Assembly: GCF_024171695.1 (NCBI RefSeq)
Contig: NZ_JAMTCF010000026.1
Coordinates: 47,310 to 111,309 of the forward strand
Reading direction: 5' to 3'
Source of the DNA: Actinosynnema pretiosum
Lineage (GTDB): Bacteria; Actinomycetota; Actinomycetes; Mycobacteriales; Pseudonocardiaceae
Length of the DNA: 64,000 bases
Shown: one piece after another, positions 53,940 to 60,747 of the stretch
How positions within the stretch are numbered: the first letter of the stretch is position 1
Layout: every line of letters starts with the position of its first letter
Notes under the pieces: generated by a model
What the model saw: the letters and a program-made list of their open reading frames with translations, nothing else
The model's database searches: none
Told to the model about the DNA's origin: nothing
Position numbers and translations under genes: made by a program

Positions 53940-55135
53940 TGACCGACCACGGGCTGCCCCCGCGCAGGCCGATGCCGCCCGAGGTGCTCGAACGACTGCG
54001 CCGCCGGGTCCTGCCCACCACCCGCCACCGCGCCCCGACAGCCGCCCCGGCAGCCGCAGCGGCCGTCGCCGCGCTCGTCCTCGGCAGCGCCGCGCTCACC
54101 CAGGTCGCCCGTGACGAGGGCCCGGCCGAACCACCACCGCAGGTGGACACCACCTCGTCCACGGCGACCACGCCCACGAGCGCACCGCGCTCACCGGTCT
54201 CCCCCCCGACCGCCTACGAGCTGGACGCCTGCGGCCCCGCCGAGGCCGAGTACGTCGTCGCCCTGCCGCCCGCGCGGCTGGTCGTGGCGGCGGACTCCTT
54301 CTGCGAGCTGGCCCCGACCGGCGTCCACCGCTCGGCCCCGACCGACCAGCCGGTGCGGGTGGAGAACGGCCTGCGGCTGCGCTGGGTGTCCGAGACGGGC
54401 GTGCTGGTCGGCGAGCTGCCCGACGGCGCCCGCGAGGTCACCTCGGCCACCAACCCGGCCCTGCTCGCGGCGGGTGAGCCGGGCGAGCTGAAAGCCGTGT
54501 CGCACAACGGTTTGTTCTTCGTCCAGCTGGCGCACTGGACGCAGGTCGCGCTGTCCTTCGACGGCGGCCCGGCGACAAGCGCCCAGGTGCCGCCGGAGCT
54601 GTTCGCGCGCCCGGCGCTCACCCCGGTGTTCCTCTCGCCGAAGCGCGCCGAGGCCGACCAGGTCGTGGCGCGCTGCGCCTACCGGGCGTGGCTGGACGGC
54701 GCGGCCGAGGACCCCGATTCGGCCCGGTGGCAACCGCTCGTGGCCACCACCGCGCAGGACGGCGACCACGTGGTGGTCCTGCGCGACGGCGCGGGCGCGG
54801 TCCTGGAGTGCCCCACCTGGGGCTGGGAGACCGAGTCCCGCCTCCGCCCCGAGGGCGGGTCGACGAGCCGGGCCCCGTTCACGCGGCTGGGCGGGCACGC
54901 CGCGCTCGGGTCGACCACCTGGTTCCTGACCGGCGTGGTGGACGAGCGGGCGACGACCGTGGAGCTGACCGACGCAAGCGGCCGTCCTGCGGCGGAGGTC
55001 GCGCTGGAGAACGGCTGGTTCGCAGCGAAGTTCACCGACCAGCTCGCCCAAGAACAACCCGACTTCACCGGCTACCGGGTGCGGGTGCTCGCCGGGCAGG
55101 AGGTGCTCCATGAGGGTCCTGCGACGACGGGCTGA
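53939..55135 (+). CDS. Sigma-partner membrane protein, array copy 3
   Basis: 398 residues: LPPRRPMPPEV, a transmembrane helix near 36-56, a Thr/Pro linker, and four cysteines (ACGP, FCEL, RCAY, ECPTW). The extracellular domain is very similar to copy 2 and shares the GRPAAEVALENGWFAA stretch with it. Its 3' end overlaps sigma copy 4 by 26 bases through the same sequence as at the other junctions. Confidence 0.7.
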   Translation: MTDHGLPPRRPMPPEVLERLRRRVLPTTRHRAPTAAPAAAAAVAALVLGSAALTQVARDEGPAEPPPQVDTTSSTATTPTSAPRSPVSPPTAYELDACGPAEAEYVVALPPARLVVAADSFCELAPTGVHRSAPTDQPVRVENGLRLRWVSETGVLVGELPDGAREVTSATNPALLAAGEPGELKAVSHNGLFFVQLAHWTQVALSFDGGPATSAQVPPELFARPALTPVFLSPKRAEADQVVARCAYRAWLDGAAEDPDSARWQPLVATTAQDGDHVVVLRDGAGAVLECPTWGWETESRLRPEGGSTSRAPFTRLGGHAALGSTTWFLTGVVDERATTVELTDASGRPAAEVALENGWFAAKFTDQLAQEQPDFTGYRVRVLAGQEVLHEGPATTG

Positions 55136-55550
55136 CCGGAACGCCCTGGCCGAGCTGTTCGAGCGGCACGCCGAGGACGTCTGGAACCACGCCTACCGCC
55201 TCACCGGCTCGTGGGAACAGGCCGAAGAGCTGACCGCACAGGCTTTCCAGGCCGCCGGACGCCGAACCGCCGAAGCCGCCCTGCTGGGCGATCAAGCACT
55301 CCCCTGGCTGCTCGCCCTCACCGCCCGCCTCCCCCGCCCCGCACCGTCGCACGACGGCGACCCGGCCGTGCTCCACGTGCTCACCGCCCTGGCCACGCTG
55401 CCGCGATCGGACCGGGAGGCCGCCGAGCTGTGCCTGCTCGGCGAACTCGCACCACCCCGAGCGGCTCAAGCGCTCGGAACGACCGAGGACCACGTCAGGT
55501 CCGCCGTGGACCGCGCCCGCGCGCGGCTGGGGCAAGCGGAGGAGGAGTGA
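55110..55550 (+). CDS. Shortened sigma-like protein, array copy 4
   Basis: 146 residues: region 2.1-2.2 (FERHAEDVWNHAYRLTGSWE, AEELTAQAF), LPWLLALTARLPRPAP in place of region 2.4, and region 4 (LPRSDREAAELCLLGEL, AQALGTTEDHVRSAV). The region-4 recognition helix matches copy 2 rather than the neighbouring copy 3, which suggests gene conversion. One-base overlap (TGATG) with the next gene. Confidence 0.75.
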   Translation: MRVLRRRADRNALAELFERHAEDVWNHAYRLTGSWEQAEELTAQAFQAAGRRTAEAALLGDQALPWLLALTARLPRPAPSHDGDPAVLHVLTALATLPRSDREAAELCLLGELAPPRAAQALGTTEDHVRSAVDRARARLGQAEEE

Positions 55551-56740
55551 TGACCGACCACCGACTGCCGCCGCGCCGGCCGATGCCCCCGGAGGTGCGC
55601 GACCGGCTCCGCCGCCGGGTGCTGGGCCGGGACCGCTACCGCGTCCCGCTGGCCGCCGCCGCTGCCGCCGCCGCGCTCGCCCTGGGCGGCGTGGCGCTGT
55701 CCCAGGCCACGAAGGACGACGGCCCCGCCGAGCAACCGCCGGTGACCACCACGTCGACCACACCCGCGTGGTCGCGGACGCAGCGCGCGGAGATCGCCAC
55801 CCCGACCGCCGACGACCGGGAGCGCTGCGGCGCGGGCGCCGACCACGTCGTCGTCGTCCGGCCGGAACCGGTGGGGGCGCCGGGCGCGCCGTCCGCGCGG
55901 CTGGTCGTGGACGGGGACGACTTCTGCGAGCTGACCGCCACCGGCGCGCACCGGCCCGCGCCCACCGACCAGCCGGTGGCGGTGGGGGACGGCGTGCGGC
56001 TGCGCTGGGTGTCCAGCGCGGGCGTGCTGGTCGGCGAGCTGCCCGAGGGCGCCGAGTCGGTGCGCGCCTCCCTGCGGGGCGGCTCCCCCGACCTGGGCGC
56101 CGTCTCCCGCGACGGCCTGTTCTTCGTCCCGCTGAACCACCGGCCGGACGTCGACCTGGCCTTCGACGGCGGGCGGGCGGCGGGCACGTCGATCCCCGGC
56201 GGGCTGTTCAGCACCCCGCTGCGCACCGACCTGTTCCCCGAGGCGCGGCGCGCCGAACCCGACCAGCTGGTGGCGCGCTGCGCCTACCGGGCGTGGTTGG
56301 ACGGTGTGATCGGATCCGCGAACCCGGCGCCGTGGCAGTGGCTCGTGTCCACCTCGGCGCAGGACGGTGACCACGTGGTGGTCCTGCGCGACGGCGCGGG
56401 CGAGCTGCTGGAGTGCCCCACCTGGGACTGGTCGACCAGGACGAGCGCGCGCCGGGAGGTCGGGGGCTTCCGGCGGTTCCCGTTCGCGCTGGTGGGCGGG
56501 CACTCCGAGGTCGAGCGGACCACCTGGTTCCTGACCGGTGTGGTGGACGAGCGGGCCACGACCGTGGAGCTGACCGACGCAAGCGGCCGTCCTGCGGCGG
56601 AGGTCGCGCTCGACAACGGCTGGGTCGCGGCGAGGTTCACCGACCAGCTCGCCCAGGAACGACCCGACTTCACCGGCTACCGAGTACGAGTGCTCACTGG
56701 AAAGGAGGTGCTCCATGAGGGTCCTGCGACGACGAACTGA
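55550..56740 (+). CDS. Sigma-partner membrane protein, array copy 4
   Basis: 396 residues: LPPRRPMPPEV, a transmembrane helix near 28-46, a Thr/Pro linker, four cysteines (RCGA, FCEL, RCAY, ECPTW). The middle of the extracellular domain diverges from copies 2 and 3 (for example EGAESVRASLRGGSP), while the last 80 residues return to near identity. That mosaic pattern fits recombination between copies. Confidence 0.7.
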   Translation: MTDHRLPPRRPMPPEVRDRLRRRVLGRDRYRVPLAAAAAAAALALGGVALSQATKDDGPAEQPPVTTTSTTPAWSRTQRAEIATPTADDRERCGAGADHVVVVRPEPVGAPGAPSARLVVDGDDFCELTATGAHRPAPTDQPVAVGDGVRLRWVSSAGVLVGELPEGAESVRASLRGGSPDLGAVSRDGLFFVPLNHRPDVDLAFDGGRAAGTSIPGGLFSTPLRTDLFPEARRAEPDQLVARCAYRAWLDGVIGSANPAPWQWLVSTSAQDGDHVVVLRDGAGELLECPTWDWSTRTSARREVGGFRRFPFALVGGHSEVERTTWFLTGVVDERATTVELTDASGRPAAEVALDNGWVAARFTDQLAQERPDFTGYRVRVLTGKEVLHEGPATTN

Positions 56741-57155
56741 CCGGAACGCCCTGGCCGAGCTGTTCGAGCGGCACGCCGAGGACGTCTGGAACCACGCCTA
56801 CCGCCTCACCGGCTCGTGGGAGCTGGCCGAAGACCTGACCGCGCGAGCGTTCCATGCGGTCAGGGGCAGGAGCGCCGAGGCCGCGCTGCTCGGGGAGCAC
56901 GCGCTCCCCCTGCTGCTCGCCGTCACCACCCGGCTCACCCGCCCCGCGCCGCCGCACGACGGCGACCGGGCCGTGCTCCGCGTGCTGGCCGCGCTCGCCG
57001 ACCTGCCGCGAGCCGACCGGGAGGCCGCCGAGCTGTGCCTGCTCGGCGAGCTGACCCCGGTTCAGGCGGCGGGCGCGCTGGGCACCACCGAGAACGACGT
57101 CAGATCCGCCATCGACCGCGCACGCGCGCGGCTGGGCCGAGCGGAGGAGGAGTGA
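56715..57155 (+). CDS. Shortened sigma-like protein, array copy 5
   Basis: 146 residues: FERHAEDVWNHAYRLTGSWE, then a locally different stretch ARAFHAVRGRSAEAALLGEH. LPLLLAVTTRLTRPAP stands in place of region 2.4, and region 4 reads GALGTTENDVRSAI. It begins MRVLRRRTDRNALAELF like copy 4. One-base overlap with the last partner gene. Confidence 0.75.
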   Translation: MRVLRRRTDRNALAELFERHAEDVWNHAYRLTGSWELAEDLTARAFHAVRGRSAEAALLGEHALPLLLAVTTRLTRPAPPHDGDRAVLRVLAALADLPRADREAAELCLLGELTPVQAAGALGTTENDVRSAIDRARARLGRAEEE

Positions 57156-58357
57156 TGACCGACCGACTGCCACCGCGCAGGGCCATGCCGCCCGAGGTGC
57201 GCGACCGGCTCCGCGAGCGGGCGCTGGGCGGGGGCGCGGCGCGGGGTGGCGCGGTGCGCCGGGCCGCGCCGCTGGTCGCCGCCGCCGCCGTGCTCGCGCT
57301 GGTCGCGGGTGGGGTGGTGGTCAGCAGGTTCGCGCGGGACGACAGCCCTGCCACGCCGCCGCCGACCCCGAGCACGGTGCGCGACGACGTGCGCGGGACG
57401 CCCGCGAAGGTCGGGTTCGAGCAGCCGTCCGCCCGCGACCTGGCGGAGTGCGAGCTGCCGAGCGCCGAGTTCACCGCGATCACCCCGGCCTCCAGGATCG
57501 TGGTGGGGGACGTCCTCTGCGAGATCACCCTCACCTCGGTCACCAGGACCGCGCGGGACGGGGGCGCCCTCCGGTTCCAGCGGGGCCTGCGCGGGCTGCT
57601 GCGGGGCGAGCAGGTGTACGTCGGCAGCCTCCCGGCGGGGCTGTCGGAGATCACCTCGGTGCGGCTGGTGAGCCTGTGGCGCAAGGACCTGGGGGTCACC
57701 GTGGAGCCGGTGACCCGCGACGGGCTGTTCTTCGTCCCGCTCCCTGGCAGGCGGAACCCGGTTGGCGGCCTGAGCGACCTGGGGTTCCTGGACCTGGCGG
57801 TCGACGGCGGCCCGGTGAACCGCGAGTCGATCGTCGGGCAGGGCCCGGCGTCCACGACCCGCGAGCTGTCCCCTGCGGACGACGGGTCCACGACCGCCCG
57901 GTGCCTCCAGCACGCGCTGGAGGGCGACCTGGCGGTGGTGCGCGACCCGGCGGACTGGCGGGTCGTCGCGCGGGTGGCGCACGAGCGGGACCAGTTCCGC
58001 GTCCTGCGCGACGGCTCGGGCGCGACCGTCCACTGCCCGACCTGGGACGGCGTCCCCGATCCGGCCGGGGCGTCCGGCCTGGTCAGGCCCGAGCGCGGGT
58101 TCGCGGTGCTGGGCGTGTCCCGGAACGACCACTCGCGGACGGTGTACCTGGCCGGCCGGGTGGAGGAGGGCGTGTCCCGGCTGGAGCTGACCGAGTCCGC
58201 GAGCGGGGCGGTCGGCGAGGTGAGCGTCCAGGACGGGGTGTTCATCGCCCGGTTCCCCGACCTGGAGGTGCAGCCCGGCGGGCAGGTCTTCGAGGCCGGG
58301 GTGTTCGACGCGGACGGCCGGGAGCGGTACCGGGGCCCGGCGGTCCAGGAGGGGTGA
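57155..58357 (+). CDS. Sigma-partner membrane protein, array copy 5
   Basis: 400 residues and the most divergent partner. The N-terminal LPPRRAMPPEV is kept with Ala for Pro. A transmembrane helix lies near 36-56. The four cysteines are conserved (ECEL, LCEI, RCLQ, HCPTW) but the surrounding domain differs and the ending ARFPDLEVQPGG lacks the overlap sequence. It closes the array and is followed by a terminator, so no sixth copy follows. Confidence 0.7.
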   Translation: MTDRLPPRRAMPPEVRDRLRERALGGGAARGGAVRRAAPLVAAAAVLALVAGGVVVSRFARDDSPATPPPTPSTVRDDVRGTPAKVGFEQPSARDLAECELPSAEFTAITPASRIVVGDVLCEITLTSVTRTARDGGALRFQRGLRGLLRGEQVYVGSLPAGLSEITSVRLVSLWRKDLGVTVEPVTRDGLFFVPLPGRRNPVGGLSDLGFLDLAVDGGPVNRESIVGQGPASTTRELSPADDGSTTARCLQHALEGDLAVVRDPADWRVVARVAHERDQFRVLRDGSGATVHCPTWDGVPDPAGASGLVRPERGFAVLGVSRNDHSRTVYLAGRVEEGVSRLELTESASGAVGEVSVQDGVFIARFPDLEVQPGGQVFEAGVFDADGRERYRGPAVQEG

Positions 58358-58362
58358 GCGAG

Positions 58363-58397
58363 CGGGGCCGCCCGCACCAGGGGGTCGGGCGGCCCCG
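58363..58397. terminator. Bidirectional terminator after the sigma array
   Basis: Perfect 12-bp stem (CGGGGCCGCCCG at 58363-58374 with CGGGCGGCCCCG at 58386-58397) around an 11-base loop, between the convergent array and ggt. Confidence 0.8.
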
Positions 58398-58421
58398 TCC
58401 GCGCGTCGGGGGTGACGGCGC

Positions 58422-60221
58422 CTAGCGCGGGTGCACCACGCGGGCCGCGCCGCCGCCGCGCCTGCTGGTCTCGGCGGCGGCCCGCCAGCGGCCGTCGGGC
58501 AGCCGCTCGACGGCCGTCACCGCGCCGATCTCGGCGGTGGGGGTGAACCGGTGGCCGAGCGCGGTGAGCCCGGCGGCCTCCGGCGCGGCCAGGAACGCGG
58601 CCTCGGCCTGGGTGGTGGCGGAGTTGCGCTGCGAGGCGCGCGGGGACGCGATGGCCGCCACCAGCGGCACCCCGCGGTCGAGCCGCTGCACCAGGACGTG
58701 CAGCACGGTGGTGATGATCGACGCCCCGCCCGGCGAGCCGAGCGCGAGCACCGGCTTGCCGTGGTCGAGCACGATGGTCGGGCTCATCGAGGAGCGCGGG
58801 CGCTTGCCGGGGCCGGGCAGGTTCGGGTCGAACACGCCCGGCACGGTGGGCGTGAAGGAGAAGTCGGTCAGCTCGTTGTTGAGCAGGAACCCGCGCCCCG
58901 GCACGACGATGCCCGAGCCGCCCTCCTGCTCGATGGTCAGGGTGTACGAGACGACGTTGCCCCACCGGTCGGCGGTGGTCAGGTGCGTGGTGTGCTCGCC
59001 CTCGTACGGCGTCGGCGCGGCCGTCCCGCCCGAGGCGCACGCCACCGGGTTCCTCGGGTCGCCGGGCGCGACGGCCCCGGTCATCGCCTTCGCGTCGTCG
59101 ATCAGGCAGGCCCGGCTCGCCGCGAACCGCTCGGACAGCAGCCCGGACACCGGCACGTCCACGAACGCCGGGTCGCCCACCCACCGGTTCCGGTCGGCGA
59201 ACGCCAGCCGGGACGCCTCCAGCACCCGGTGCCCCACCAGGACCGGGCTCGCGCCGGACAACCGGCCGGTCTCCAGGATGTTCAGCGCCTCGCCCACGGT
59301 CGTCCCCCCGGACGACGGCGGCGCCATGCTGTGCACCTCCAGGCCCCGGTAGGAGGTGTGGACGGTGTCGCGGCGCGGCGCGTCGTAGGTCGCCAGGTCG
59401 CGCGCGGTCAGGTCGCCCGGCCGCACGTTCCTGGTCGAGCCGGGCACGACCGGGGGCGTGCGGACCGCGTCCACCACGTCCCGGCCGACGCCGCCCCGGT
59501 AGAACGCGCCCACGCCGCGCCTGCGCAGCTCGCGGTAGGTGTCGGCCAGCTCCGGGTTGCGGAACGTGCTGCCCACGGCGGGTGGCGCGCCTCCTGGCAG
59601 GAACAGCTCGCGGGTGGAGGTGAAGTCGGCGAACCTGGCCGCGTTGCCCGCCACCTGCTGGGTGAAGGTGGCGTCCACGGTGAACCCGCGCCTGGCCAGC
59701 GCCTCGGCCGGTTCCAGGAGCCGGTCGAGCGAGCGGCTGCCCCAGCGCTGCAGGGCCCGCTCCCAGGTGAGCGGCGTGCCGGGCGTGCCGACGGACCGGC
59801 CGCTGGTGACGGCCTCGGCGAACGGGACCGGCGCCCCGTTCTCCACGAACAGGTCGGGACCGGCCGAGGCGGGCGCGGTCTCCCGGCCGTCGACGCTCGA
59901 CACCGTCCGGGTGCGGGCGTCGTAGACCACGAGGAACCCGCCGCCGCCGATGCCCGCCGAGAACGGGTCGGTGACGCCGAGCGCGGCGGCCGTCGCGACG
60001 GCGGCGTCCACCGCGTTGCCGCCCCTGGCGAGCACGTCGACCCCGATCTGGGAGGCGTCCGGGTCGACGCTGGACACCGCTCCCCCGTGGCCGACCGCCT
60101 CGGGTTGCCTCGGGGCGGGTCTCGGCCGGGAGCGCTCCGCCTGGAGCGGGTCGGCGTGCGCGGGCGCCATCGGCGCGACGAGCGCGGCGGCGGTGAGCAG
60201 GACCACGGCTGACCGGATCAT
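58422..60221 (-). CDS. ggt: Gamma-glutamyltransferase (secreted)
   Basis: Ntn-hydrolase of glutathione and gamma-glutamyl compound metabolism, exported and self-cleaved into two chains. 599 residues: a signal peptide (MIRSAVVLLTAAALVA..., to about 23), a large-subunit region with DPFSAGIGGGGFLVVYD near 90 and PSSGGTTVGEALNILE near 300. The processing/nucleophile motif is EHTTHLTTAD (Thr at the start of the small chain, near 400), followed by GSPGGASIITTV (oxyanion region). ATG 60221 was chosen for AAGGAG upstream and the signal peptide. Confidence 0.93.
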   Translation of the reverse strand: MIRSAVVLLTAAALVAPMAPAHADPLQAERSRPRPAPRQPEAVGHGGAVSSVDPDASQIGVDVLARGGNAVDAAVATAAALGVTDPFSAGIGGGGFLVVYDARTRTVSSVDGRETAPASAGPDLFVENGAPVPFAEAVTSGRSVGTPGTPLTWERALQRWGSRSLDRLLEPAEALARRGFTVDATFTQQVAGNAARFADFTSTRELFLPGGAPPAVGSTFRNPELADTYRELRRRGVGAFYRGGVGRDVVDAVRTPPVVPGSTRNVRPGDLTARDLATYDAPRRDTVHTSYRGLEVHSMAPPSSGGTTVGEALNILETGRLSGASPVLVGHRVLEASRLAFADRNRWVGDPAFVDVPVSGLLSERFAASRACLIDDAKAMTGAVAPGDPRNPVACASGGTAAPTPYEGEHTTHLTTADRWGNVVSYTLTIEQEGGSGIVVPGRGFLLNNELTDFSFTPTVPGVFDPNLPGPGKRPRSSMSPTIVLDHGKPVLALGSPGGASIITTVLHVLVQRLDRGVPLVAAIASPRASQRNSATTQAEAAFLAAPEAAGLTALGHRFTPTAEIGAVTAVERLPDGRWRAAAETSRRGGGAARVVHPR

Positions 60222-60245
60222 CTGCTCCTTGTACCGCACGCGGGG

Positions 60246-60292
60246 CCGCGCGGGTACGCCCCGAACGGCGACCGTTCGGGTGGCCCGCGCGG
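60246..60292. promoter_or_regulatory. Two-tier hairpin in the ggt divergent promoter region
   Basis: An outer stem CCGCGCGGG (60246-60254) / CCCGCGCGG (60284-60292) encloses an inner stem CCCGAACGG (60260-60268) / CCGTTCGGG (60272-60280) with a CGA loop. It lies 25 bases upstream of the ggt ATG, between divergent genes, so it is not at an operon end. It could be a ggt leader attenuator or an operator. Confidence 0.5.
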
Positions 60293-60309
60293 TGGGAGGC
60301 GGTCGCGGG

Positions 60310-60330
60310 TAGTGCTTTAGCACTAGTGCC
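60310..60330. promoter_or_regulatory. Overlapping operator palindromes
   Basis: TAGTGCT-TT-AGCACTA (60310-60325) overlaps a second perfect palindrome GCACTAGTGC (60320-60329), giving three alternating half-sites. It lies between ggt and the gene at 60438 and is likely a repressor site for one or both. Half-sites resemble CIRCE but the orientation and spacing do not fit. Confidence 0.5.
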
Positions 60331-60437
60331 GGACCGGCTCCGGTGATGACGCGGGATGACGGGCCCCGGCGGCAGCATCGGTGGTGCCGGGGAACGAGCC
60401 CCGGCGCAGCCCACGAGAGACGGGAAGAGGGATCGAG

Positions 60438-60740
60438 TTGTCCACCACCGCGCAGACCGCCACCACGATCGCCCAGCAGGCCCAGCAGGACCCGGACTTC
60501 CAGATCTGGGGCATCGCGCTCGGCAGCGGGATGCTCGTGGTCCTGGCCGCCCTGGTCGTCTTCTTCCTCGCCGCCCTGGTCAGCATCCTCGGCTCGCCGC
60601 AGGGGTTCCTGCTGAAGCTGGTGTGGATCGCGATCGTGCTCTGCCTGCCGTTCCTCGGCTGCCTGCTGTGGTTCGCGATCGGCCGGGGCTTCGCCCGCCG
60701 CGAGGCCGCCGACCGGCGCCGGGAGCACGGCTACCGCTGA
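60438..60740 (+). CDS. PLDc_N-type two-helix membrane protein
   Basis: 100 residues: a short polar N-terminus (STTAQTATTIAQQAQQ) and two transmembrane helices (about 31-50 and 58-79). Between and after them the sequence has the PLDc_N pattern KLVWIAIVLCLPFLGCLLWF, then a basic tail GRGFARREAADRRREHGYR. No phospholipase catalytic domain is present. TTG at 60438 was preferred for the GAAGAGGG upstream; a GTG at 60381 would add 19 residues without a ribosome-binding site. It converges on priA with seven bases between stops. Confidence 0.7.
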   Translation: MSTTAQTATTIAQQAQQDPDFQIWGIALGSGMLVVLAALVVFFLAALVSILGSPQGFLLKLVWIAIVLCLPFLGCLLWFAIGRGFARREAADRRREHGYR

Positions 60741-60747
60741 GCGGCGC

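Noticed and set aside
50300..58425. Long overlapping frames on both strands across the sigma array
   Set aside because: They are GC-skew shadows of the ten real genes. The real frames carry sigma motifs or signal-anchored domains and conserved cysteines.
60310..60330. CIRCE (HrcA) operator
   Set aside because: TTAGCACT-like half-sites are present but the orientation is inverted and the nine-base spacer is missing.
45671..60740. Integrative element or prophage
   Set aside because: No integrase, excisionase, att-like direct repeats, tRNA target or phage structural genes were found.
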